Positions 41,931-51,676 of a stretch of 64,000 nucleotides of DNA are shown here, one piece after another. Both the position numbers and the translations under genes were made by a program. The notes beneath the pieces are model-generated. The model searched no databases, was not told where the DNA came from, and worked only from the letters and a program-made list of their open reading frames with translations. Positions within the stretch are counted from its first letter, which is position 1; each line of letters begins with the position of its first letter. Source of the stretch: Saccharomyces paradoxus (taxonomy: Eukaryota > Ascomycota > Saccharomycetes > Saccharomycetales > Saccharomycetaceae); assembly GCF_002079055.1 (NCBI RefSeq), contig NC_047499.1, positions 868,001 through 932,000 of the forward strand, in the 5' to 3' direction.

Positions 41931-42413
41931 TGCGCAAGCCACACAATTATTTTTACCAATAATGCATTAGCTGGATGTATTGAGATACAATTTCCGAATA
42001 GTATTCCTTTTAAGCTAACCATATCAGCTGTGCAGAGTTAAAAAAGTTAACTATAGTAAGTATAACTAATTGGGATTCATCGACTGACGCAAAATTATGA
42101 CACGCCTCTGGAAGGATCCGTAGTAAAGATCTGGTCTTACGGAGGTTCAGTCACGCTATATAGTTTCATCCGCCTGAATTGTGTGCATTTTAAATTTCCG
42201 TCAGATGAACTATTAGTCGTTTCGCGCGTATGAAAATGTGACGTTTGCTATTTTCTCGTTGGCAAAGTACGGAAGAGTCTTCGTCGCTCTAAAAAGCCTC
42301 CTGAAAGCAATAGATTATTACCTCTTTTGTGGTATACAAAGTGTAACTAATATACAGTGCTTCTTCCAAGCATATATATAATGTTTAGAACTTTTCAACT
42401 TCTACAAATGCAG

Positions 42414-43391
42414 TTAGGTATATTTCTTAACGGCTGCGGAAATTTCTTGGATATCTTTTGGACTTGTTCTACAGCAACCACCAATGATGCGGGCACCGCT
42501 GCTAATGTATCGTTTGACAACCGTATCCCAACTGTTTAGCTTATCGCTATTTGGCAACCATATTTTCTTTTCAGTGTCATAAACTTCCCCACTATTTGGA
42601 TAAGCAAGCAAGGCCATTTTTGGCAGGGCTTGATGTAAGGACTCAAGAATGTCAGGAGACTGGTTGAAGCTGACGCAGTTGATACCTAGGAGGGAAAAGT
42701 TGGGATTTATTTTGTCGCCCAAGTCCTTAATAACTTGTGCAACTTCTTCCATGGTAGTGCCATCTCTCAAGACACCGTGCTCATGCACGGATAACCCGAT
42801 GTAGAAGGGTTTGGATAGGATACTCTCATCCCAAGACAGAATAGCCTTCAGCTCATGAATGTTAGGAATGGTTTCAAACCCAATCAAATCCAGTTTATCA
42901 TTTTTATTGAAGTTTTCCAACTGAGGTTTAAAGTATTGATAGAAGTCAATATTTTCCGGTTCAGCACCATAGTCACCTGTGAACTCGCGACAAATATGAG
43001 CACCCCATGGGCCAATACAGCCAATCAAGTATTTGTCTTCGCCAATGCAATTACGAGAAAAATCGACGATCCTATTCAAAAGGTTATTGTATTCTGATAA
43101 AGTCTTAATCGGGGTGTTTTCAGAGACTGATTTATAACTCGTTTGATATGTTGTAGTCATCAATATTTCCGCACCAGCATTCAAGAAATCGTTGAACATT
43201 TCTTTGACGATTTTTCTGTTGGCTGATGACTCATCAGACCAAAACGACTCACTAATGAATGGAATAGTTGACCACACGGGGTTGGCAACTTTGATACCTC
43301 TGTTTTCCAATTCTGTTCCTTGGCCACCATCAAGAACAAGAACTTTTTTGGGGCTATCTGCTAGTAACTGCTTCAGAGGAAGACGTGCCAT
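42414..43391 (-). CDS. SAM4: S-methylmethionine/AdoMet:homocysteine S-methyltransferase, SAM4-type
   Basis: Transfers a methyl group from AdoMet or S-methylmethionine to homocysteine to make methionine. It has 325 residues from the Met of MARLPLKQLLAD at 43389-43391, the same as S. cerevisiae Sam4 and nearly identical as I recall it. Zn ligands are visible in GINCVSF and in the paired Cys of IGGCCRTSP. It lies directly downstream of a SAM3-type permease on the same strand, the SAM3-SAM4 order of S. cerevisiae chromosome XVI left. Here, however, it occupies the place where S288C chromosome XIII has YMR321C, a short SAM4-like fragment. Whether this is the only SAM4 in the genome or an extra copy cannot be told from the window. 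Confidence 0.9.
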   Translation of the reverse strand: MARLPLKQLLADSPKKVLVLDGGQGTELENRGIKVANPVWSTIPFISESFWSDESSANRKIVKEMFNDFLNAGAEILMTTTYQTSYKSVSENTPIKTLSEYNNLLNRIVDFSRNCIGEDKYLIGCIGPWGAHICREFTGDYGAEPENIDFYQYFKPQLENFNKNDKLDLIGFETIPNIHELKAILSWDESILSKPFYIGLSVHEHGVLRDGTTMEEVAQVIKDLGDKINPNFSLLGINCVSFNQSPDILESLHQALPKMALLAYPNSGEVYDTEKKIWLPNSDKLNSWDTVVKRYISSGARIIGGCCRTSPKDIQEISAAVKKYT

Positions 43392-43780
43392 TTTTTCTGC
43401 AATTTTCACGCAATTTAGTGATAAACTGATTTCCAATTATGTTGAATAATGGTTCTTTTCAGCTTGGTTGAACTAAGCCTTCAATATATAAGTGTAATCA
43501 AGCGTGAATAAGCTTCGATGGTAGTAATTTCTGCTATCAGAGGTGACTAATACTTACTAAATACAACCGATGGACAAAAAAACTTCGAGCTGAACTTTTC
43601 ATTTTTTTTCACTCCAGAATGCCGTGCTGTAGGAGAAAAAACCCTGCGTGAAACCTCTCGAAGTCGCCGCACGGCCTCCTGCTTAACAATGCGAGCGCCA
43701 GACAATAATGGTTTACCTGCAAAAGAGCAAGGAATTCGATTCGCAAATTTTATTAAAAGTTACATATGCAAGAGAGTCAA
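43392..43780 (-). promoter_or_regulatory. SAM4 promoter / SAM3 3' flank
   Basis: A 389-bp gap between two genes on the same strand. I see no Cbf1 E-box (CACGTG) and no clear Met31/32 box. A T-rich tract at 43600-43610 and the sequence TATATAAGTG near 43484 could serve as core promoter. I see no gene. Confidence 0.4.
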
Positions 43781-45544
43781 CTAACACCAAAATCTATAAA
43801 TCTTGTAGTAGAACGGTTTAGAAGCAATGTGTTGTTTCTCCGCTTCTTTTTGCGCTTTGAAAAGCTCCAGATTCTCCACGGAACATCCGGTGTCAAGATC
43901 AATGTCACTTTTCTTGATATACCAGTTTTTCCAATCTCTTCGATAAATTCTGTGCGCAACATAAACGACAATCATAATTGGAATACTTAAACAGTACTCA
44001 AAGAAGGCTTCGGCGGAGCTAGGGCTGCCAACCGGGGCGGCAGACACGTATATTTCACCTGCAACTAGCAAAGCATTTAGTATGCATCCTAAAATTCCTC
44101 CGTAAATACCCAGCATAGATTTGTAAGCTATTTCGTCCTTGGATCTTCCTTGCGCTTTCAAAGCCATTCTAAATCTAACCTGTGACATGCAAATACAAAA
44201 CCATGTGAAAAATGATGAAATGGAACAAAGAGCGAAAAGCCAAGTAAAGACCTCGTCCTCCTTTTTCGAGGCTACAAGAAAACCTAAAAGACCAAATGCG
44301 CCACTAATCCCAATACCAACCAAAGGTCTTCCTTTTCTGTCCATATAGGAACAGATTGACGGAAGTTGGCCTGATGCACCTAGAGCTTGAATTAGTCTCG
44401 AAGAAGCATAAACGCACGAATTGCAAACGGATACCACTGCAACAAGGATAACAACATTCATGAAGTTGGAAACTTTTTGGCCCATTGATCCTGTGTTACT
44501 CAAAGCAATAACAAAGGGGGACGCAGAGATATCTTCGCTAGTCGAACCGCTGAGCAGCCTACTATCGTTATAAGGCACCAGACATCCGATAATGACAACG
44601 GTCGTGATGTAAAAAATCGCAATTCTCCAGAACGTACCTTTGGCAGCACGTGATATAGCTGAAATGTTTTTAGATTCTGTACTTGTTAACAGTACTAATT
44701 CACTGCCACCGAAGGAAAAGGCGGCGGAAACAAATGTGTTACACAAATTCTTGAAGACGGGCTTCGCGAACGCACCTGGGTCGTGCCAGTATTTAGTTCC
44801 AATATATCCCGTAGAGTTGGGCCCTCCTCCGGCAATTAGGACGATACCAATAATAATAAAGATAAATATAGCAATGACCTTGATAATTGACAAGGCAAAT
44901 TCGGTCTCTGCAAAGCCTCTCACGCCAAACAAGTTCAATACCATAATAAAAACATAAAAAATAGCCACCCAAACGGCAGGATTAACAGTTTGGTTCCAAT
45001 ACGAAATTGTAAGTGAACAACCAATTAATTCGCTCGGAAATGAAATCAGCCAAGCTAGAGCATAGTTTGTAGCTACAGTAAACCCGATCGATTCATCTAT
45101 GAACCTGCTGACATGTGTGGCGTATGAACCAGAAACCGGGAACTGGCAGGAAAGCTCTGCAGCACTCTGAACAACACAGAACATAGAAGTTCCAACCAAC
45201 AAAAAACCAATCAACAAAGCGGCAGGCCCAGACGCCAAGGAGTAACCTAAACCAATGAAGAGCCCCGTCCCCAAAGTACCACCTATGGCAATCATGGTCA
45301 AGTGCCTTTGGCTCAAAACTTTTTGATAAGGTTGAGAAGCTAGTTTCCATTGGATTTTTTCCTGCTCTGTCTGTTCACTGTTTTCAAGGTCTTCTGATAT
45401 GACATGCAAGTTGCTTTGCTTGAAGGAGTCCTTCATTCTCCTAACCAGTGAGTCAGGTCTGCCCGACCCGGTTGGTATCGTAGTAGATTCAGTCTCTATT
45501 TTCGTAAACTTGTCCGATTCATTTTCCCTCTTAAGTATATCCAT
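43781..45544 (-). CDS. SAM3: High-affinity S-adenosylmethionine permease, SAM3-type
   Basis: A YAT-family (APC superfamily) plasma-membrane permease; in S. cerevisiae Sam3 imports AdoMet and its paralogue Mmp1 imports S-methylmethionine. The 587 residues equal S. cerevisiae Sam3. A cytosolic N terminus of about 80 residues is followed by 12 predicted spans. The YAT signature is complete, from RHLTMIAIGGTLGTGLFIG in span 1 to the GLLGFLV and FTWFCICMSQ regions. The C-terminal tail ends in FYYKIYRFWC, whose Phe-Trp-Cys end is the plasma-membrane targeting and palmitoylation motif of YAT permeases. Together with the adjacent methyltransferase it forms a complete methyl-donor salvage unit. Confidence 0.9.
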   Translation of the reverse strand: MDILKRENESDKFTKIETESTTIPTGSGRPDSLVRRMKDSFKQSNLHVISEDLENSEQTEQEKIQWKLASQPYQKVLSQRHLTMIAIGGTLGTGLFIGLGYSLASGPAALLIGFLLVGTSMFCVVQSAAELSCQFPVSGSYATHVSRFIDESIGFTVATNYALAWLISFPSELIGCSLTISYWNQTVNPAVWVAIFYVFIMVLNLFGVRGFAETEFALSIIKVIAIFIFIIIGIVLIAGGGPNSTGYIGTKYWHDPGAFAKPVFKNLCNTFVSAAFSFGGSELVLLTSTESKNISAISRAAKGTFWRIAIFYITTVVIIGCLVPYNDSRLLSGSTSEDISASPFVIALSNTGSMGQKVSNFMNVVILVAVVSVCNSCVYASSRLIQALGASGQLPSICSYMDRKGRPLVGIGISGAFGLLGFLVASKKEDEVFTWLFALCSISSFFTWFCICMSQVRFRMALKAQGRSKDEIAYKSMLGIYGGILGCILNALLVAGEIYVSAAPVGSPSSAEAFFEYCLSIPIMIVVYVAHRIYRRDWKNWYIKKSDIDLDTGCSVENLELFKAQKEAEKQHIASKPFYYKIYRFWC

Positions 45545-46693
45545 CCTGATATTTCACGAGAAAAAAACGTTCTAAGTGCTAAATTTGAAGACAATTAGTT
45601 GCCAGCTTTTACTACGCAATAGATCTTGTCAAATTATGACAAGGAGGAGTAAAGACTTACTTCCAACACTCTTCAATTCTTGCGATGCCTCAAAATTTTT
45701 ACTTGCCTGCATGAAAAAAGCAATAAATCCATCGAAGACCCGTTATCGTGCGCTCGCTCCACGCCGTATGCACATTTGGTAAGAAAGCGCGTACGCAATT
45801 TTATTTTAATCAGTCGATTTTTCCCTCCAAGGCGTTAAGAATAAAATAGCAAAGAGTTGAAGGCATTTTAACAGATTATTTTTATGAACGTTACGGGATG
45901 TTAGCAGCAGGTGGCGTTGTATATAACGTACAGGTAACAATTTCAATGGAAATTAACAAAAAGATAACATAGAAGCTTCTGAATTTGTTGTTTTATAGCG
46001 GAAGGCAAGGTTCAAGTATAAAAGTTCGAATCCGACTAATACGGGGGAGGGACTGTATCTCGAATTCCATAACGACCCAACTTTGTTTATGGCTCGATGA
46101 AATGGCAAACATGTATTAAGGTATATAAATATCAAGTATAGACTTTCAAAGTTAACGTCATTCAAAACAGCAAAACCATCAGATATGCTCCAAATTATGC
46201 GGCACTAATAAGATTAATACTACGACACAAATTCAAAGATATTTAATTTGGCTCAATCCACCTTCGTTGCATTCTTTATAATCTTTGTTCTATACAATCT
46301 TGTGAACATTTTGTACTTTACTGTTTTTTCTTGGGTTGCAATTAACAAGGAACCGTCGTTTCTTTTTATGGCTATTCGCGGCGGAAAAAAAGAAAGCACT
46401 GCGTTCTTCTGCATTGACTGCATTGACATATCTGAAAGCAGGAACAAAACCAGCAGTGCGTTATCACAGTGCCAAGGCTGATAAGCCAGTCGCATAACAC
46501 GGCAGTCAAATAACTTTTGATTATAGAGGAGTCGACAAGATAAGCCGGATGAGAGGTGGCGCGATAAGTGGGATGATTGATCAATTGTTTTTACTAGTTC
46601 GACTTAGCATGTGCAAATCTTTGCTTATTTAAATACATGAATAGCGAATAACCGTTGAAACGGTATTTTAAAGGGAGAATAAACACCCAGGAA
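45545..46693. promoter_or_regulatory. Divergent promoter between SAM3-type and novel permease genes; GATA-box cluster
   Basis: Three exact GATAAG boxes occur at 46480-46485, 46539-46544 and 46563-46568 (plus strand), with a reverse GATAA at 46462-46466. All lie within about 110 bp and 125-230 bp before the permease ATG. This is the arrangement of Gln3/Gat1-controlled nitrogen-catabolite genes. TATTTAAATA near 46627-46636 may be a TATA-type element. I recognise no gene in the remaining sequence. Confidence 0.6.
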
Positions 46694-48367
46694 ATGTCTG
46701 AAATTGGCGATATGTCTACCATTAGCCAAGATAAGGTAAAATCGAAGATTTATGAAGCAGATGTTGATGAGCGTGACATTGGAAGCGTGGAAGAGACAGT
46801 AAAGCAGGGTGTTCTTCACAATGATAGAACGAAACTGAAGCAAGGACTCAAGGAACGTCATATCAAGATGTTGACACTTGTTGGTGTATTTGGTACAGGC
46901 TTGTTTCTGTCTTCTGGTGGTACATTAAAGAAAACCGGGCCTGTTGGCCTGTTGATTGCATATCTATTTGTTGGTATCGTCGTGGGCTGTAACCAAATTG
47001 CCATCGCTGAGGTTGCCTCCTTCATGCCTGCCACTGGGGCAACCATCAGGCATGCTGAGCAATTCATAGATGAGTCTGTTGGTTTCACATTTGGCTGGAT
47101 CTCTACATACTCGTCACTAATGCCTGGTGAGTTGTCGGCGACAGCAGTTATCATGAGATATTGGACGGATGTAAGCCCCGCAATTTTCATAACCGTATTC
47201 GGTATTCTCTTTGTGGCGACGAATATATACACAATTCGATTCTATGGCGAAATCGAGTATATATTCGGGTGGCTAAAAGTTATACTAATCATAATATTGA
47301 TCGTATCAGGGTTGGTAATTGATCTCGGTGGAACCAAAGGCCAAGACAGATTAGGATTTCATTACTGGAGAGATCCCGGTCCCTTTGCAAATTACTTGGT
47401 GGGTGGACACATAGGAAAGTTTGTAGGCTTTTGGGCCGCCATTTCTTCCGTGGTATACTCATACTCTGGTATTCAGAATATTGCCATTCTTGCTGGCGAA
47501 ACCAAAAATAGCAGACATGCAATTTTCCACGGGGCCAAAAATGTCTTTTTACGCATTATAGTTCTGTACTTGGTTACAGTCTTCATATTAACATTGATTG
47601 TTCCTTACAATGACAAATTAATCGCTACAGGAACGGGCACTGCCAAGTCAAGTCCCTTTGTTATTGCAATGAACAGAGCCGGAATCAAAGTCTTACCTCA
47701 TATCGTCAATGCTCTGATATTAACATCGGCATGGTCAGCAGGTAACTTGGCTATTATTGAAGGTTCTAGAAATTTGTTCTGCTTAGCAACGAAAAATCAA
47801 GCACCTAAGATTTTTTTAAAGACAAGTAAAAGAGGTATTCCATATGTTGGTGTGATATTCATCTCGAGTTTTCTGCCATTGGCATACATGTCATGCTCCA
47901 AATCATCGGCCACTGTCTTTGGGTGGTTCCAAGAACTGGTATCTTCAAACACGCTGCTACGTTGGATCTTGATTTCGGCAAACCACATTCATATGGACAG
48001 GGCTTTGAAAGCTCAAGGGTACAGCAGGTCCGACCTACCATATTCCACACCCATTGGCCCGTTTGCTGCTTGGTTCTCTGGAATAATGTCGTTCATCTTC
48101 CTACTTACTGGGGGCTTTTACAACTTCATACATGGCCATTTTGATATTGAGTCATTTTTCACTAGGTACTTCATCATTCCATTGGCAGTTGGATTATTTA
48201 CTTTTTGGAAGCTATTCAAAAAGACTAGATATCTACGTCCGCATGAAGTCGATCTTGAATCTATATTCGAGGACATCAAGGAAAATCCAGAACATATTGA
48301 AGAAACTAAACCAATTTGGGCAAGATTTTCAATAAAGAGAGATTTAGCAGAAAAAGAAAAAGTCTAA
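46694..48367 (+). CDS. YAT-family amino-acid permease without an obvious S288C orthologue
   Basis: A 557-residue APC/YAT transporter, expected in the plasma membrane, importing amino acids by proton symport; the substrate is unknown. The start is the Met of MSEIGDMSTIS at 46694; the upstream in-frame codons include no ATG. After a roughly 60-residue cytosolic N terminus come 12 predicted spans. Span 1 reads VGVFGTGLFLSSGGTL, where most yeast members have GGTIGTGLF, so the glycine-rich substrate loop differs. GELSATAVIMRYW and RDPGPFANYLVGG match the family. The C-terminal tail is acidic then basic and lacks the usual aromatic-Cys end. I do not recognise it as AGP, DIP5, GAP1 or another named S288C permease; DIP5-like fungal permeases are the nearest by eye. 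GATAAG boxes upstream suggest nitrogen control. Confidence 0.88.
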   Translation: MSEIGDMSTISQDKVKSKIYEADVDERDIGSVEETVKQGVLHNDRTKLKQGLKERHIKMLTLVGVFGTGLFLSSGGTLKKTGPVGLLIAYLFVGIVVGCNQIAIAEVASFMPATGATIRHAEQFIDESVGFTFGWISTYSSLMPGELSATAVIMRYWTDVSPAIFITVFGILFVATNIYTIRFYGEIEYIFGWLKVILIIILIVSGLVIDLGGTKGQDRLGFHYWRDPGPFANYLVGGHIGKFVGFWAAISSVVYSYSGIQNIAILAGETKNSRHAIFHGAKNVFLRIIVLYLVTVFILTLIVPYNDKLIATGTGTAKSSPFVIAMNRAGIKVLPHIVNALILTSAWSAGNLAIIEGSRNLFCLATKNQAPKIFLKTSKRGIPYVGVIFISSFLPLAYMSCSKSSATVFGWFQELVSSNTLLRWILISANHIHMDRALKAQGYSRSDLPYSTPIGPFAAWFSGIMSFIFLLTGGFYNFIHGHFDIESFFTRYFIIPLAVGLFTFWKLFKKTRYLRPHEVDLESIFEDIKENPEHIEETKPIWARFSIKRDLAEKEKV

Positions 48368-49495
48368 ACATTATCTTTACTCCAATAGAAGGGAAATATA
48401 TCCTATTTTCACAACGCTAGGTAAAATATTGAAAAATTATATTGTCTGCACAGTCGTTCTTAGGTAATCAAGCCAAGAATAATTTGATATGGAAGGAAAT
48501 TTGGAATTTATTTGTCATTAGGCATAAAATGGTGCTTTGGCAACAAGAAAAAAAAGAAAAAAAAGAAAAGAAAGAAAGGAAAAAAGAAAAAAACACATCT
48601 CGTACAAGAATTGTGCAATAACCCCAATAAAAATAAAAATAGCCGAGCTTATCTGTTACCGATGTGAAAACTAGCTTATTAGAAGAGAAGATCGTATGAT
48701 TAGGTTTTCTTGTATTTCTAAATTCACCATATGTTTGAGTGTATCCGCGTAATTTATTGGAATGCTTCGTGACTTATGTAATAGTGTTTTCTTCGTAGAG
48801 AAAAACACAGAACTCCAAGTACCCTAAATTTCTATTGACTGCTTATTCATTGGCTCTAGCCTAGCCCGCACCGCTAGGTCTAAGAGCAAAATTTTTTTTG
48901 TAAAGAGAAGAATCGTGCTGCCGGCATTCATTTTTAGATTATGCAGTCAATTAATTTAGTTTAGCTTCGAGGGGCGCGTACCGGAGTTAAAATTAAAAAT
49001 GCCAAATGGGAAATATGGGGGCGGGGTATGCGTTTCGTGTGCGTGGGGCAGCAGTAATCATCTTTCTAGGCACCCAGGCACGAAGGCACCATAGGGAGTG
49101 GGGTGATTTTCTGTGCACTGTTTTGTTAACAGACGCGACTGTAAGTTAGAGTGCTGCCCAGCCCGGTATGACGTAGACATTCGAGGATAATATTGGACAA
49201 TAATATTCTTTAGCTCACAATCTAAGAATAACCTAAATCCAATGAAAGGAGAGTAATCTTTAGAGTCGAATTCCCCTGGATATATGCAAAAAATGAACGT
49301 ATTCTCTGGTAAAAATTATCATCTTAATGGTGTGAGATTGTCGCTTCCCGCCAAGATTTGCCATCAAAAAGATATATAAAGGAGAGAAATAAAACAAGTT
49401 CTTTCAGGCGAACTCGTACTCCCACTTTCTATTTTTTTGAAGAACAACAACAACAACAAAAAAAAAGAAAAGCAAAAGGTAAAACAAAGGAAAAT
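48368..49495 (+). promoter_or_regulatory. Promoter of the HXT-type gene with Mig1-type boxes and a homopurine tract
   Basis: A 1.1-kb region. GCGGGG at 49021-49026, inside a longer G-rich run, and GTGGGG at 49043-49048 match the Mig1 consensus SYGGGG, 450-475 bp before the ATG. A 49-bp homopurine run lies at 48545-48593. The leader just before the ATG is CAA- and A-rich (49445-49495), typical of yeast. I see no gene. Confidence 0.5.
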
Positions 49496-51196
49496 ATGTC
49501 TAGTCCCCAATCATCTGTTGAGAGTACCATAGATATTCGAAATGCTCCCAATACTGACACTCATGTCGCACCACCCGTAGAAAAAGAGTGGTCGGATGAG
49601 TTTGACAATGAAGTCCTAAACGGGGATAACATTGAGCCACCAAAGAGGGGGCTCCTAGGTTACCTTGTCATCTACTTACTATGTTATCCTATATCCTTTG
49701 GGGGTTTCCTACCTGGTTGGGATAGTGGTATTACAGCAGGTTTCATTAACATGGACAACTTTAAAATGAATTTCGGATCTTACAAGCATAGTACTGGAGA
49801 ATACTATTTGAGCAACGTGCGTATGGGTCTTCTTGTGGCAATGTTCAGTATTGGGTGTGCCATAGGTGGTCTTATGTTTGCCCGTCTTGCCGATACTTTG
49901 GGTAGAAGGCTGGCGATTGTGATCGTGGTGTTGGTATATATGGTCGGCGCAATTATTCAGATCAGTTCAAACCACAAATGGTACCAATACTTTGTCGGTA
50001 AGATCATTTACGGTCTTGGTGCTGGTGGCTGTTCGGTGTTGTGTCCAATGCTTTTGTCCGAAATAGCTCCCACAGACTTGAGAGGTGGGCTTGTTTCACT
50101 ATATCAATTGAACATGACCTTTGGTATTTTCTTAGGTTATTGTAGCGTTTATGGTACAAGAAAATACGACAACACTGCACAATGGAGAATTCCTCTTGGG
50201 CTCTGCTTTTTATGGGCTCTGATTATTATTATTGGTATGTTATTGGTTCCAGAATCCCCAAGATATCTGATCGAATGTGAAAGACATGAGGAAGCACGGG
50301 CTTCCATTGCCAAGATTAACAAGGTTTCACCAGAGGATCCATGGGTACTTAAACAAGCTGATGAAATCAACGTCGGTGTCCTTGCCCAAAAAGAACTAGG
50401 GGAAGCTTCGTGGAAGGAACTTTTCTCGGTCAAAACAAAAGTCCTTCAACGTTTGATTACAGGTATTCTTGTTCAAACCTTTTTGCAACTTACCGGTGAA
50501 AACTACTTCTTCTTCTATGGGACTACCATTTTCAAGTCAGTTGGGCTTACTGATGGGTTCGAAACCTCCATCGTCCTGGGTACAGTGAACTTCTTTTCCA
50601 CTATTATTGCTGTTATGGTCGTAGACAAAATCGGTCGTCGTAAATGTTTATTATTTGGTGCAGCTGGGATGATGGCCTGTATGGTCATATTCGCAAGTAT
50701 CGGGGTGAAATGTCTTTACCCTCATGGCCAGGATGGTCCCTCTTCGAAAGGTGCAGGTAATGCCATGATCGTGTTCACCTGTTTCTATATATTCTGCTTT
50801 GCAACGACATGGGCTCCTGTTGCTTATATCGTGGTCGCTGAATCGTTCCCCTCAAAGGTCAAGTCTAGAGCAATGTCGATTTCCACTGCATGCAACTGGT
50901 TATGGCAATTCTTGATCGGTTTCTTCACACCATTCATCACCGGATCTATCCACTTCTACTATGGTTACGTGTTTGTGGGTTGCTTGGTTGCTATGTTTTT
51001 GTACGTCTTCTTCTTCTTACCGGAAACAATTGGTTTATCTTTAGAGGAAATCCAATTACTATATGAAGAAGGCGTAAAACCATGGACATCTGCATCTTGG
51101 GTTCCTCCTTCAAAGAGAGGAATTCCTGCTGAGGAAAGAAATACCGAAAAGAAAGATTGGAAGAAATTTTTGAAGTTCTCAAAGGGTTCTGATTGA
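49496..51196 (+). CDS. Hexose/polyol transporter of the HXT13/15/16/17 type
   Basis: A major-facilitator sugar porter of 566 residues with 12 spans. The start is the Met of MSSPQSSVESTID at 49496; the frame upstream is open but has no better ATG in family context. MFS motifs are intact: RLADTLGRR between spans 2 and 3, PESPRYL after span 6, DKIGRRKCLLFG between spans 8 and 9, and PETIGLSLEE after span 12. The sequence falls with the HXT13/15/16/17 group, which in S. cerevisiae transport mannitol and sorbitol and are glucose-repressed. Its neighbours, a mannitol dehydrogenase and a sorbitol dehydrogenase relic, support polyol uptake. It is closest to HXT13/HXT17 in gene context (convergent with a mannitol dehydrogenase gene); I do not assign one symbol. 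Confidence 0.93.
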   Translation: MSSPQSSVESTIDIRNAPNTDTHVAPPVEKEWSDEFDNEVLNGDNIEPPKRGLLGYLVIYLLCYPISFGGFLPGWDSGITAGFINMDNFKMNFGSYKHSTGEYYLSNVRMGLLVAMFSIGCAIGGLMFARLADTLGRRLAIVIVVLVYMVGAIIQISSNHKWYQYFVGKIIYGLGAGGCSVLCPMLLSEIAPTDLRGGLVSLYQLNMTFGIFLGYCSVYGTRKYDNTAQWRIPLGLCFLWALIIIIGMLLVPESPRYLIECERHEEARASIAKINKVSPEDPWVLKQADEINVGVLAQKELGEASWKELFSVKTKVLQRLITGILVQTFLQLTGENYFFFYGTTIFKSVGLTDGFETSIVLGTVNFFSTIIAVMVVDKIGRRKCLLFGAAGMMACMVIFASIGVKCLYPHGQDGPSSKGAGNAMIVFTCFYIFCFATTWAPVAYIVVAESFPSKVKSRAMSISTACNWLWQFLIGFFTPFITGSIHFYYGYVFVGCLVAMFLYVFFFLPETIGLSLEEIQLLYEEGVKPWTSASWVPPSKRGIPAEERNTEKKDWKKFLKFSKGSD

Positions 51197-51676
51197 TCAT
51201 TGAGTGCATATGCTTGTCCCTGTAGGCGCAGCATTGTATATTATATTTTACATAATAATGTGTAGTTTTAATTTGCCACGAATTTTATGAAGATTCTCGG
51301 AGCTATGAAGGTCAATACTGCTATACAACCGGTGTGTGTATATCAATAAATTGCATTCGATGAAGACAACATTGCGTCAAGTTTTTATATCTTTAAATAC
51401 TTTTTTGTTTTTTTGCATAAAGCGGGGTGGAGAAAGTATAGCTTATGTAGGTGGAGTGAAATGAGATGCGATGGCGATGGCGATGGTGAGGGTGGTGAAA
51501 AATATGGAATGAATCCATTTGAGTACTCTTAAAACCGTTGAAAGTACGTTTACAGGAACATAACACGTTATTACTTGTCTAAATAGAAACAATATACAAA
51601 AATATAACATTATATAATCCACCCAAGATATCTAGTCATTACTATCTAGGGAGCGTAGATCGGATCACCTTTGAAA
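51197..51676. other. Convergent intergenic region, HXT-type/mannitol dehydrogenase
   Basis: Between two 3' ends. It contains a short GATGGC-type repeat (GATGCGATGGCGATGGCGAT, 51463-51482) and AT-rich 3'-end signals. I see no gene. Confidence 0.55.

Larger units (their letters stand above)
39621..42413. other. 2.8-kb gene-poor transition between conserved arm and subtelomeric block
   Basis: Synteny with the conserved chromosome arm ends here. I find one small ORF (40108-40404), a decayed coding-like stretch (41298-41930) and otherwise AT-rich sequence with short poly-T/A runs. No Ty/LTR ends, X-element core or telomeric repeats are seen. Confidence 0.55.

Noticed and set aside
46024-46033. 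GTTCGAATCC, resembling a tRNA B box
   Set aside because: The flanks do not pair as a T arm, no A box or anticodon arm lies at the right distance upstream, and no acceptor stem can be formed.
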